In this document: in pieces, positions 10,892 to 21,547 of the stretch
Layout of the letters: every line of letters starts with the position of its first letter
Numbering within the stretch: position 1 is the first letter of the stretch
From: Gnetum montanum
Lineage: Eukaryota > Streptophyta > Gnetopsida > Gnetales > Gnetaceae
NCBI GenBank assembly: GCA_015680685.1
Contig: MNCI01000071.1
Location: 139,898 to 199,897 of the forward strand
Length of the DNA stretch: 60,000 nucleotides
Reading direction: 5' to 3'
The notes under the pieces: generated by a model
Databases searched by the model: none
What the model was told of the DNA's origin: nothing
Seen by the model: only the letters and a program-made list of their open reading frames with translations
Made by a program: the position numbers and the translations under genes

Positions 10892-13800
10892 TTAGCATAA
10901 GTGGCCATCTCCCCCATTACTAAATTGCAAGGGAGAGATTTGAAATAATGAGCTTCTATTTAAATTTCATAAAAGTGTCCAACTTCTCTCCGCTGATGTC
11001 CTCAAATTAAGGGGTGGAAGTTGGTGACGCTCATGCTCCAATGTGTCTATGCCTTCGTTGTTAACATGAGTTGTACTCCTAGTTCATTCCATGCATATTA
11101 AGTTGCTCTTTCTAGTAGCTATCAACCACGGGGTATCTACTACTTGTGTGATTGCTACATATAGGCACCTTTGAATTTGTGTTTCTTGGGCATATCGATT
11201 ACATGGAGGAGATGCTAAACATTCTTCCATGTCATCACCCTCTGAGTCACTGTATGTGATGCATGAAACTTTATTCTTCTCTATCATTCCATAAATATTT
11301 ACCTTAGATATCTCCAAGGAAATATCGTAGATCCTAAGGCATGCATCTATTGTGCTTAGTCACGCCCTTCCCATTATAATTGGGAATTCCCCTTCGTTGT
11401 TGTTAACTTCAATCACCAAGAAATTGGCTGGGTAGGACCAACCACACACAGTGGTAACAATGTCCTCCATCAATCCCAAGGGCATGGTGATGGATTGGTA
11501 TGCTAGCTCTAGTTGAATGTTGCTCTTCTTAAATTGGGATAGGTTCTAGGCTTGATACATCTCTCGTGAAATTAAGTTGACTCTGGAACCTGAGTCAAGA
11601 AGAGCCTTATGTGGTTTGTTCCCAATGATTTGTAGATAGATTAAGGGACTTCCAAGGTGAGAGAGTTTCCTAGGAAGGTGGCCTACCTTGATCCAATCGG
11701 TTAAGGTATGCATTAACATAACCGTATGCGTTAAGCTTTGATTTTGGACTGAAGGGTGCTTCGAAGCTTTATTTGTTGGAGGAGCATACATAGACTCAAC
11801 CACTTGTTGTTGTGAGAGCTTGTTTGGGATTTTGGTTTTGAAGAAAGGTCTTCTCTTTTTACAGTTGTCAGAACCAGCATTGGGTTGAATGTTTACAACT
11901 CTCGTAGCATTACATTGTTGTGGTTGAGTAGGGAGTTCCCCTTGCATTGTTGGAGTAGGAGGTGTTGTGGGAACTACTGGTAGAAGAGGTTTGAATGGAG
12001 TTGGAGGATGGTAAGTATGTGGGGTGCCTCCTAAAGGAGAAGGAGTCCTCCTAAAGTACTCCCAAACTTGGTAATGATGTTGGGAAGTTATGTGACTCAT
12101 AGAGTCACTTGGAGAAACTGGCTACTGCACATAATAGGCATAAGGATCAGGTTTTCGTTAAGGGTATTGTTGTTTCGGCGGTGGCATCCCCCATGACTGT
12201 GGGTATTTCCATTGCTAATGTTTTTTGATGGGTTTTGGTGGAGTTCTACTTGGATAATACATTAATGGTTGGTGGAACTACCTTGGGTTACCTTGGGAAT
12301 AAGGTAACCTTCAAGGTGTTTGCCATTGGTTAAGTCTCAGATTAAGTGCATACACCCCAAACTCTTGTAGATGTGAGATGATTGGACAACATCCCTTGGG
12401 ATGATCATAATGGAAGATCTCACATCCACCATCATCATCTGTGTCTAAATCCACAACTTCATCCAAGATGGTAATTTTTCCCTTACCCTTGTTATGTGCA
12501 GGGCCTGAATTTCTCCACTTTGTCCTACCTTTGTCACTACTTCATTCCTCCTTATACTCCTCTACAATTTTCAAGATAGTTTCAAGTCTAGAGTCTAAGG
12601 AATCCAAAAATTGATCCATCTTAGTTGATACTTCTATTGTTATTTTTTGAATGGGCAAGGTTTTTCTGTTCACCAACTCTTCGAGTGGTGAATCATCCTC
12701 TTCATTGCAAAATTTCACTCCCTTCTTTCGAAGGGAGAGATCATGGTTGTATTCTTCTGCACTCTCTCTTTTTCATAGTTCACCTTCTTCTTTTGCTACT
12801 TGTTCCAAACAGTGATGAACATCATGGGCTCTAAGTTCTGATAGTCTCCCTTGGGCATAAGTTCCAAGGGTTCTCCTTGTCTCATGTTTGAGCCCATCTA
12901 TGATGTGGCAAAGTTGATCCCGCTGTGCATATCCATGACCCAAGCAACGATGTAACAATGCGTAGTAGTGGCCCATGGTAGTGTCCAAGGGTTCATGAGT
13001 ACCTTTCTTCCATCCTTGGATTTGGTTACATAAGTTAGATACTCTAGAGTACATTTGATATTTATTGTTGAAGAGTTCTAACATCATACTCCACCTCCTG
13101 ATGGTTTCCGATTCTAAGGACCGGTACCAACTCTTTGCTTTCTTAATGAGTGTTTTGGCAAACAACTTAAGTTTTTGCCACTTGTTTTCTATGTTCTGCA
13201 AGGCACAGGCATTTTTGAATGCCTATAAATGATTTTGTGGATCATCGTTGTATCCCCCCTCAAAGCATGGGATATTGTTCATGTCTAAATGCTTGATCCA
13301 GTTGTCTTTTAAATGCCTTGTTGGTATTCTTACTGCATTCGTTATATTGAGCATATTTTGGGTGGCAAGTAGGGGCTCGTCATGATGATCTCTTTCATGA
13401 TGCCTATGATGTCTTCGTTGTTCCCTACTTTCCCTTCGTTCATTCCCTTTTCCTCTCTCTCGACTCTCTTGTCGAGGTCTCTCATTTTTCGTACCTCTAT
13501 CCTCACCATTATGTTCATGATGGCTACACCCAGAGGTGGAAGGAGAGGGTGAGTGATGTGATGAAGGAGAAGAGGAAGGGGAATCATTTCCATGGCGATG
13601 CTTCTTGCCTTCTCTTCGACTGCTATGGTCCAGATTGTGGTAATGATCTAAGTGCCTATCCTTATTATGAGTTTTTGTTCCCTTAGTGAACAGTTGGTGT
13701 TCATGGGGATCAGAACTAGTGTTATGTATCGTTGAGTGTAGGTTCTGATACCCCACCTCCTCATCATCGTTAGGAGGGGAAACATCTTTTGATAGAGAAC

Positions 13801-14242
13801 CCGTTATGAGTGGTTCACCATCTCTGATTTCACTAAGGATGTGCGAGACCTCCTTGCCCTTCAATAGTGTATGTTGGCTCTCCTGCCTTGAGTCCCTAAT
13901 ACATTGTGTAGTTGAGGGATGATAATCCCTCATGTCAAAGTCTTCTACAACGTATTCAATATATAATTCTGTCATGCCGATTTGTGCCAAAGCACAGAGG
14001 AGCATGTTCAGGACTGGTTGATCCAAAGGTAACACTGTGTTACCTTGCAAATCTCTCCATCATAGCTATTCGTCTTGATGGAGGATAAAGGTAAAGTTTG
14101 TAATATACTCATTGGGATGAGTATAGACTATCCGATATTGCTGAGGACTTGGTGGATTTCGGTTATGTGTTTTTGATTGCTGACTATTCTTTGTATTATC
14201 CCTAGGTGGTGAGTTGCTCTTATGAGAAGAAGAAGAAGACAT
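10892..14242 (-). pseudogene. gag-pro: Element B gag-protease polyprotein
   Basis: One reading frame runs from the ATG at 14242-14240 (MSSSSSHKSNSPP) to a stop at 10892-10894, about 1,116 codons, broken by roughly fifteen in-frame stops. In order: N-terminal domain; Ser/His/Glu-rich linker (13400-13650); capsid-type core with SWYRSLESETIRRWSMMLEL (about 13050-13150); a short knuckle position reading CEIFHYDHPKGCCP near 12400 (second cysteine lost); a Pro/Gln-rich segment; and a retropepsin with KALLDSGSRVNLIS near 11560-11610 and the second-half motif FPIIMGRA near 11370. After the protease the frame jumps to the last codons of pol (GGDGHLC) because RT, RNase H and IN are deleted. Gag builds the particle and the protease matures it. 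Confidence 0.85.
10901..10927 (-). other. Internal PPT-like tract at the end of gag-pro (element B)
   Basis: The minus strand contains TTTAGTAATGGGGGAGATGG, nearly the same as the terminal PPT (TTTAGTCATGGGGGTA). It coincides with the final codons of the polyprotein, and corresponding tracts occur in D, F, G, H and O. Confidence 0.5.
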
Positions 14243-14363
14243 AGTGTCTTATCAGTGTGCTATTACCGTCATATAAATTTTTCTTCAATTAACTCGAAGG
14301 TTTGTTTAGGCTCCCAACAATGTGAGTGATATCCTATGTTCTATTCAGCATACAAACACTTAG

Positions 14364-14381
14364 TCCCCGGCAACGGCGCCA
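14364..14381 (-). other. Primer-binding site of element B (intact)
   Basis: The minus strand reads TGGCGCCGTTGCCGGGGA, an 18-base perfect complement to the 3' end of plant tRNA-Asp(GUC) including CCA. This primer is used by Athila-type elements. One spacer base separates it from the LTR. Confidence 0.92.
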
Positions 14382-14382
14382 A

Positions 14383-15189
14383 TGATGAGTGGTGAGATAC
14401 CCCTACACTCAACCATACGAATACAAACGTAGCACAGACGATTTAGTCAAACTCCACATACTAAGTGCCTACATGCCCATGGAACACTTAGGGTTAATCA
14501 TTTGTTTTCTTCCTAGACTTACTTGTAGTTGTCATGGTGTATGGTTAAGTAAGTCCGAGGTATATGATTTTTATAGCTTTTTATGTTTTTTTATCCTATG
14601 ATAACAAGGTGAAGGGTTGAGAAGATTAATTACTAACTCTAAATAATGAACTAAGTCTAAATTAACTAGCATCAGCATCCATTCCCACTTACCATACACA
14701 CCCTAAGCTGATGCAACCGTGGCTACCAAACGCTAGTCGTTGCTGGGATCACCACGTGTAATGCATGTGCTCAAAGTGGTCATATTGAGACACTTAACTA
14801 GGAGAGAAGGGTTAAGAGAGAAAGAAATAAATAATAGATAATAAATAACATGTAATAAATAATAGTAAATAAAATCCTAATTAGCCTATTCCATGCACTA
14901 CAAGGTTTATCCAAGAATCTCGTCTTTATTGTCGTACACAAACTTGTGTTCAGGTACAATGTTTGCTTGAATAAAGATTCGTTCACTTTAGGAATCCTAC
15001 TGCGGGCACATGGAAAATATTCTATCTCTGGAGTGATCAATCTACTAGATTTTACCTACTGTCTAGCCTAGGATGAGGAAACAAGGGAGAGACGCCTCTT
15101 ATTTATAGATATGTGCACTGTGATATCACGTATGTGATATCGCGGGAGAGGATGTGATATTGCAACGGCCGTGATATCGCGTCCCATCA
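14383..15189 (-). mobile_element. 5' LTR of element B
   Basis: Begins TGATGAGTGG and ends GTCCCATCA on the plus strand. It is followed by the duplication ACAAT (15190-15194). U3 GATATC palindromes lie at 15118-15180 and a TATA-like box near 15100. By eye it is roughly nine-tenths identical to 8138-8951, with mostly transition differences. Confidence 0.9.
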
Positions 15190-15526
15190 ACAATGGATGT
15201 GCCCTCATAGGTAGCTTCTAAGTTTTCTCAAATTTTTTGGTAGTTCTACATCTATCTACTATATTAAATTTAGATTTATTTAATGCATAATATAAACAAA
15301 TTTTCTCTTTAGAGTCATACATGAACTTATCTCTTTCTTCTAGTGTCCACTTGCTTCGTGGCTTAATGGCCTTTATTGTGTTGTCGACTAGTGGTGTGTA
15401 ACCTTCAAGGATGGACACCCATACCTCAAAATCCATTGACTCAAAGAAACCTTGCATCCTTACCTTCCAATAAGCAAAATCAAACACACTGAACATTGGT
15501 GTCTTTGTATAGGATGTCCCATCCAT
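15190..15526 (-). pseudogene. gag: Copia gag, N-terminal part
   Basis: ATG at 15526. The start MDGTSYTKTPMFS followed by FAYWKVRMQGFFESMD and a Trp/Ile-rich stretch is the signature of the N-terminal domain of plant Ty1/copia Gag (DUF4219, then UBN2). The first frame stops at 15218, but a shifted frame carries the usual next motif (ENLEATYEGTS). Removing element B and one ACAAT lets this frame run into the 8132-8050 segment with matching family motifs. Element B therefore inserted into this gag. Frameshifted and non-functional. Confidence 0.85.
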
Positions 15527-15567
15527 AGTTCACTCTTGAAAGTTGAAGTTGAATGTAGGAGTATCAA

Positions 15568-15579
15568 GATTTGATATCA
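15568..15579 (-). other. Primer-binding site of the copia element
   Basis: The minus strand reads AG then TGATATCAAATC right after the LTR end TTTACA. It matches 9 of 12 bases of TGGTATCAGAGC, the initiator-methionine tRNA site general in plant Ty1/copia elements. Confidence 0.7.
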
Positions 15580-15581
15580 CT

Positions 15582-16671
15582 TGTAAATTGATAACTCAAA
15601 AGAGGGGTTGAATATGTTTCCAATTGAAATTACACATGTCACATAAAAACATCAAGTTTTACATGGGTCCCTAACTTGGGTATGTCTACACTCAAAGGGT
15701 AGAATCCATACATACATCTAGACTTTATTTTTTTAATAAAATGTGGTTTGAAGGGCACTACACCCTGTTCAAGCTCTGAGCTCTACACAAGAGTGTTTCA
15801 TCACTGTAAAACCACTCGACCCCACAAGGTTCCAACAAGCTTAGAATGTGGTTTCATGGATCCCACAACCTTTACAAAATTGAGCTCCACTATGGAATTT
15901 GTTAACATTGCAAAACCACTCTACCTCACAAGGTCCCAACAAGCTCAATGTGGCTGCCTTCTCAGAAGAAGCACATCAACCCCATAGGCAATAAGAAAAA
16001 GAAAAAGACACAAGGACAAAATGTAACTAAATATATAGGTCCTTTCCATTGAAGCTCAATACAACATACAACCAAGAAAATGATGTTACAATAAATAACA
16101 AGAATAAAATAACATAAATAAGACAATTATTAATCTTATGTGAATAGAGCTTGCATAATTTTCAAGATTTTAGTATCTTCTTATAGGCTTAGAGTTTCTG
16201 AAAACTCCTTGGAATTCATGCAATGGTTACCAAATGACTAGTTTAGACATCTTCTTTGATGTTGGGACATTTACTTGAGATAGGAATCAATTCAAGAGAG
16301 ATGTCTCACTTAAAAATGGGATGTCTTTTAAGAGGCGTCTTCTCTAGGATAGAGACATCTACTATATTTGGTAGACATCTCCTCAACTTTTAGGTTATGT
16401 CTTATAAATATTTCTCTTGTTAATTTGTCTTCTTCCTAGTCCTTGGAGCATATTCATTTGGTTTTTAGCCTTCATTTTTAGTCCATGCTCGTTCATGCTC
16501 TCATCTTGGCCCAAGAAGTCTTCACTTTATCATCTCATTATAGATCTCTTTCCCTTGATTTCTTGTATCTCATTATGTAATTCTTGTTCATTACCTACAA
16601 ACACATTATCCACAACAAACATTCTATGCTCTCCATTTTCCTTAAGGTTTTGACATACCAAAAGGTCAACA
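15582..16671 (-). mobile_element. 5' LTR of the copia element
   Basis: Plus-strand ends are TGTAAATTGATAACTC and GGTCAACA, with ATAAT directly outside at 16672-16676. Collinear with 4063-5159. A TATA-like box (TATATATTTAG, minus strand) lies near 16030. The internal direct repeat AAAACCACTC occurs at about 15810 and 15915. Confidence 0.85.
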
Positions 16672-16676
16672 ATAAT

Positions 16677-17044
16677 AACTATGTTAAACTATATGATTAT
16701 GGTGAATCTCTACTAGCCACAAGAAGCATGAAAAACATAGGAGAAATTATTTGCATTCCAACAAGGAATCAAAATGAAATCTTCATCCAATAGCTAGGCA
16801 TGAATAATATTGATTGATTTGAAGGATGCTATAATGTAGATTTTGAGAATTATTTGCAAGTCTTTCATAATATCTACATATTAAAAACTATTGAGAATGA
16901 CTAAAAGAAGCTCAAGTCGTTTTCAAAAATACTAATTAAAGAAGTTGAGAGTTGGTATTGGTCCTTAAAACTAGACTCCATCTAGAAATAGAGTACCATG
17001 TTGGAGTTGTTTTATGATAACTAGTAGAGATGTTAAAGGATTTA
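16677..17044 (+). pseudogene. gag: Element O gag, part 2 (core)
   Basis: Starts just after the right ATAAT of the copia element. The frame reads ESLLATRSMKNIGEIICIPT, then NNIDxFEGCYN, IENDxKKLKSF, EVESWYWSLKLDSI and TMLELFYDN. These correspond one for one to the B and H gag core (EPLLATQNM, FEGGYN, WKKLKLF, SWYRSL, MLELFNN). Interrupted by stops, then cut by element D at 17045; homology resumes at 23725. Confidence 0.8.
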
Positions 17045-17903
17045 TGATGAATCATGATTTTCTAGACTCCAATATCATATCTATGATATTGAGTATGTGA
17101 TATCACAACCTAGATAACAATATTAGATACATGATATTTTGACCCCTATGTAAGCCTATAAATACACATTTGGGCACACAGGAAGAAGGGAGTTAGTAAG
17201 TATAGAAGTAGAGTCTTTTTGTTCATTTTTAGTTCATTTCAATTCTTTCCCTAGTGCATGCCCACAATGTCATGATCGTAATTGTAAGAAACCTTTATTC
17301 GAGTGTGACGTATTTGGACACGTACATGATTAGTAATAAAGATCAAGATTACTCCATCATTGCAACATTCACTTAGTTTTAATTAATTAATTATTATTTT
17401 TATTTATTATTTTATTAATTAATATTTCTTTACCATCATTTACTATCCCTATTGTTAAATGTGGAATGAGTACACCTTAATCACAAGCATTTAAGTGTGA
17501 CTACTTGGTATTCGAGTAGAGTATCTAGGAGTGCTTAAGTAACATGTGCTTTGTAATCCTAGAAGTATTACACAAGGTCCAAGATGTGTACAAATGATTA
17601 AGGATAGATGCTCATTGCACTTACGCTAGCGTAGATTTTTCTTCTCATTTCTTATTAGCTTAAAAAAAGGTTATTTTCCATTGTCTCTAGGAGTAGCACT
17701 AGTTTAGGACCACATCATACACCTCACTCTAGACTAGACCATATGTGACAAATCAAATACTTGTATAGGTGGGAAGATAGTGAACTATGATCAATGTGTA
17801 ACTATCTAGATACCACAACTAGCCCATTTGCAGAGTTTGACCGGATCGTGCATGAACACTTGTATTCGTATGGTTGAGTGTAGGGGTACCTCGCCACTCA
17901 TCA
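17045..17903 (+). mobile_element. 5' LTR of element D
   Basis: TGATGAATCATG at the start and CACTCATCA at the end. GATATC/ATATC palindromes occupy about 17070-17140, TATAAATAC is at 17157-17165 and AATAAA at 17335-17340. This gives plausible U3, R and U5 parts. Many differences from the 3' copy are C/T or G/A. Confidence 0.9.
17157..17165 (+). promoter_or_regulatory. TATA box of the D 5' LTR
   Basis: TATAAATAC, conserved as TATAAATAC at 22978-22986 in the 3' LTR and as TATAAATAG/TATAAATAA in the H LTRs (36687, 45733). It is followed about 170 bp later by an AATAAA signal in each case. Confidence 0.7.
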
Positions 17904-17904
17904 T

Positions 17905-17922
17905 TAGCACCGTTGCTAGGGA
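17905..17922 (+). other. Primer-binding site of element D
   Basis: TAGCACCGTTGCTAGGGA, one base after the LTR. It carries four transitions relative to the tRNA-Asp(GUC) complement. Confidence 0.85.
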
Positions 17923-18037
17923 TGGTGCTAGTTATTTAGATTAGTTATATTAGACAAGATCTCTATAACAAAGTATTCAAGATATATTTCTTAGAAAAGA
18001 AGTTAATTTCAATTAAGTCACACACAAATTCACAACA

Positions 18038-20020
18038 ATGTCTCTCTCACAAGATTATGATAACACAACAACTAGTAAGAAATTCATTGGAGAACCAACA
18101 AATTATATGATGATGAAGATGAAGTTTAGAGTACTTAATCTTATGTAGGGGTCTCTTATGTGCATAAAAAAAGACAACATCGTTCCAACTCACAAATTCA
18201 TAACCTACCTAGTGATGATGAACCCCTACTGGCCACTAAGAACCTAATGCATAAATAAGAGGTTGTTCAAATATCCTACCCAATGAAAGCCATCTACCCA
18301 AGCTTGATTTAAATAACTTTCCTAGGTTTTTAAGAGGCTATGGGTTAGATCTGCAACATCATCTACAAGTCTTCCATGATGCTTGTGTATGGAACAACAT
18401 TGATAATGGATTAAAAAAACTTAAGCTCTTTCCTACCATACTCATTGGCCAAGCAAAAGTATGATACAGGTCCTTAAGACCAAAATCAATTCAACGTTGG
18501 CTGACAATGGTAGAAATCTTCAATGAAAGATACCAAACCTATGCAAGAGTGTCAGCCTTGAGGAGACAAATCCAAGAGTGGAAACAAGCACAACATGAAT
18601 CCTTGGACATGGCCTTAGAAAGATATTAGTCTTTGTTAAAAAAATACCTAGCCCATGGATTCTCTGAGGAAAGCCTAATGTACCACATCATAGATGGGCT
18701 CCATAACGAAACAAGGGAGATCCTAGGGATGTATGCCTCAGGTCAAGTATATGAGCTACAAACCCACCAATTCCAAGAGCTTATTAAGTAGGTAGAAAAA
18801 GAAGAAGGAGAAATGACTAAATGGGAGAATTTGGAAAGCTCTCAATGGGACCAAAATCTTGATTTAGCAAAGGTCCATGATCATGAAGAGGAGAAATCGA
18901 CTCACCTAAAGGTGGTGGAATCATCTTTGCCAATACTACAATCACTAGATGAAATTGAGGCAGAGATCAATAAGATGACAAAATGGATACATGAAACATG
19001 TGAAGAATATGCCAACACTATTAGAGGTAGAACCATGATGAACCAAGAAGCAGGATAGAACACCCTTAGACAATCGAAAATAAGGGTTGAAGAGAATTAG
19101 AACTCAACTACTAATCATATGTATCAATGTAACCTTTGCCTATACGATCATCCAAAAGGTCAATGCCCAATCTTGTGACATTTATGTGAGAATTGGGGAG
19201 GAATGTTACATCCAGAGTTCATACAAAAATATCATGTTCAATCACGGTGGCAAAAATTCCAGTTGTGGGAGAGGCCACCCTGAAACTGGTCACACCCTTC
19301 ATACCATTTGAACCCAAGCGCTTACCAGGTTTAGCATCCTATTTTCCCAACTGGGTCAACATCCTCTATCTCACCAAATTGTTATCATTCTCCTAAGTAC
19401 TATCAATGCATGTACTATCCCACAAGATCACCACCTCATGTGTCTTGCACTTCTCCTTGCCCTCAATATTCTCATCCTTTACCTCCTTCTACGTCGCCAC
19501 CAATAGTACCAACAAGTTTTTCACCCATGAACATTACTTGTATTGCTATGATCAATAGTAGTGGAGGTCCTCCACAATGTTGAAAGCATCCTTTCTTTAG
19601 GCACGACCAAAGAAAGAGACAACACACTCCTAAAACCATTGCATCCTCCAAGCCAGCGCAAGTTCAATGTTGTGATGTATCTACCTCCTCAGATACAATG
19701 CCTCCTATTATCTTATCAAGGCCACCAATCAATACTCCAACTACCATGTAACCCAATGAATACAACCACATAGGAAGACATAATGATCCTTACATACCAT
19801 CTTACGGTTGAGGGTTCCATAGTGGGTCAACTCCTTATCAATTAACCACATCTTATAACTTGTCCTACTATGTCAACTTTAATCAAGTGTGTGAACCTCA
19901 ATGTGGGTACAGTCCAACCAACACATCAAAAGACACCCAATGGTTTGGATATGACCAAGTTCCAATATTTCTAGAATGCATGAATCCAACCATTCCATTA
20001 ATTCTCACCATGATCAAAAG
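18038..20020 (+). pseudogene. gag: Element D gag
   Basis: ATG at 18038 (MSLSQDYDN). After a frameshifted N-terminal part, the core at 18290-18780 reads NNIDNGLKKLKLFP, WYRSLRPKSIQRW, NERYQTYARVSAL, SLMYHIIDGLHNETREIL. A linker with heptad-like acidic helices (18810-19060) follows, then a zinc knuckle CNLCLYDHPKGQCP at 19128-19169 of the form C-x2-C-x3-H-x4-C, complete in this copy. A Pro/Ser/Tyr-rich tail runs to about 20020, where the sequence passes directly into 3' untranslated DNA with no protease. Fewer stops than in O, but still several frameshifts. Confidence 0.85.
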
Positions 20021-20045
20021 TTTAGTTATGGGAGATATCCCCCAT
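20021..20045 (+). other. Internal PPT-like hairpin at the gag end (element D)
   Basis: TTTAGTTATGGGAGATATCC continues into CCCAT, giving an inverted repeat ATGGGAG / CCCCCAT. The first half copies the terminal PPT at 22850. Element F has the fully paired version (54003-54028). Confidence 0.5.
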
Positions 20046-21450
20046 TCTAACAAAATAAAATTAATAATTTTTTTTTCTTTAATTTTACAATTTTTTGTTT
20101 CCCAGTTTTTCATTTTTCAATTTATTGTTTTATCTTTTTATTTTTTGTTTCATATTTTTATTTATTGTTTTATCTTTTTATCATTTTATTGGTAATCTCA
20201 TCTCTGAATAAACACTCATGTGACTTGTTGGTTGAGGTGTTGTTCTATGCTATCAAGTCTCAAGTGACTAATTACTTGGATAGAGAGCCCATCACATCCA
20301 CCCAATCATTCTATTCATAAGAGGTTCTACTTTGGGTATGATGATATTCTTGTCATCATGAAAACTTAAAAGTAATTTTGTGCTCATTATGCCTAGAGAA
20401 AAAAATGATGGACTAAGAGGGAATGGCCAAGGTGTGACATCAAGGGGACTTATGGATTCTCTCTAGTGACATCTGTAGGAGTTATCATGTAACTTGGTTG
20501 TACTAAGAGTAATAAAGGCACTCAATAAAGAAACCCAATGCTATTCTAGGGGGTCTTGTTGGAAAGACATGCATCCATGCTTGAAGGTAGGTAGCTTCTC
20601 TAGATTATGCATAAAAAAAAAGAGAAAGAGAGTGTGTGTGTACCAAAGTGGCCAAACAAAAAGAAACGAAAAGATTAAGACAAATGTGCTACAAAGAAAT
20701 TCCAAATCACTCCTTCCTTGAACGAAATGCCAAGTGATCATACACCTTGCTATCATGATATTGTTATGGTTGTCCATCATTGGATGAAATAATGTGATGT
20801 CACTAATCAAAGGAATGGACTTGGTCTTGATTTTGGAGCAACAGGCTAATGACACATTAATCATGTCCTACACTTAGTATTCATTGTGCCCTCGATTAGT
20901 TACCTCATGTTCCAATCTCTACAATCCCTTCTACAATTCACCTCATCTCATTGTTCATGTATTTGTGACTCATGTCTTCTATAGCATTGAATTCATACCC
21001 CATCATGGTGGTATCTACATGTGTGTGTTTTGATGAATTGGTATGGATTACATTTAACCCTTTTAGTGCCTATAGACATTTTCAGATGTGGTTATGTAAG
21101 GGAATCATAGGTAAGAACCTACTTTGGGGAGGACCCACTTGCTTAACTTTTGTAATTTGCACTCTTTGCACATCACCACATCATTTTATACCCTATACAC
21201 ATTGCATAGGTACAATCATCTTTCCCTCTATCATAATTCTAAATTCCAATGTTCTTGGGCATCACTACATGTCCTTTTTTCCTCGTCCTATTCATGAATT
21301 TCATTGGCAAATCCCACTTCCTTACACTTTCGATGCCTTTAGGTCTCTTCAGTGTTATCCTAGACTTTTCAAATTAACCTCAAATCCTTCATTTTTAGCC
21401 TTGGAAATTCAAAAATTCATTAATCTTTCCAAGTACCCTATTTTCAATGG

Positions 21451-21547
21451 GCCATGATATCGGGTACCCGATATCAGGTCCGACGTGATATTGGGTTCAC
21501 ACTATTGGGTACGTGATATCGCATCCATAAAAACTATATATATGGAC
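21451..21547 (+). promoter_or_regulatory. LTR U3-like palindrome cluster inside element D
   Basis: Contains ATGATATCGGGTACCCGATA followed by further GATATC/GATATT motifs and then AACTATATATATGG, a TATA-like box. The arrangement copies the LTR U3 layout but sits 1.3 kb upstream of the 3' LTR. Element F lacks this stretch. Confidence 0.45.

Larger units (their letters stand above)
8138..15189 (-). mobile_element. Element B: Athila-like, gag and protease only (type II, non-autonomous)
   Basis: Full-length insertion of 7,052 bp with LTRs at 8138-8951 and 14383-15189, intact PBS, PPT and an exact 5-bp duplication ACAAT. It lies in the copia gag. The interior encodes gag and protease in one frame (10892-14242) and then goes straight to the 3' untranslated region. 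RT, RNase H and IN are absent, with the same junction as in element G. It would need enzymes supplied by a relative such as H. Among the elements here it has the best preserved PBS, so it is probably the youngest or least methylation-decayed. Confidence 0.9.
4063..16671 (-). mobile_element. Ty1/copia retrotransposon inserted in O gag, itself carrying element B
   Basis: Minus-strand element bounded by two related LTRs (3' LTR 4063-5159, 5' LTR 15582-16671), each about 1.09 kb, with exact target duplications ATAAT at 4058-4062 and 16672-16676. The LTR starts TGTTGACC on the minus strand and ends TTTACA in the 5' copy. A methionine-tRNA type PBS follows the 5' LTR and a PPT precedes the 3' LTR, as in Ty1/copia. 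Only gag is recognisable; the 2 kb between gag and the 3' LTR shows no protease, integrase, reverse transcriptase or RNase H. Subtracting B and one duplication leaves about 5.55 kb, so pol is deleted or decayed beyond recognition. Confidence 0.85.

Noticed and set aside
13342-13593. 83-codon minus frame rich in Met/Ile/Glu
   Set aside because: Out-of-phase shadow of the His/Ser-rich linker of the B gag; the same shadow appears at 58809-59180 in G.
14364-14381. tRNA-Asp gene fragment
   Set aside because: The 18-base match to tRNA-Asp is the PBS beside an LTR; no tRNA body is present.
16417-16793. Frames of 69-78 codons on the plus strand
   Set aside because: They lie in the copia LTR and the start of the O gag remnant; hydrophobic composition comes from T-rich DNA.
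20100-20195. Phe/Leu-rich frame suggesting membrane segments
   Set aside because: Produced by a T-rich low-complexity run in the untranslated region; a similar false frame lies at 27601-27783 in O.
20541-20864. 107-codon minus frame, with a plus-strand counterpart at 53172-53477
   Set aside because: Same untranslated block in D and F read antisense; the shared sequence reflects element homology, not coding constraint.
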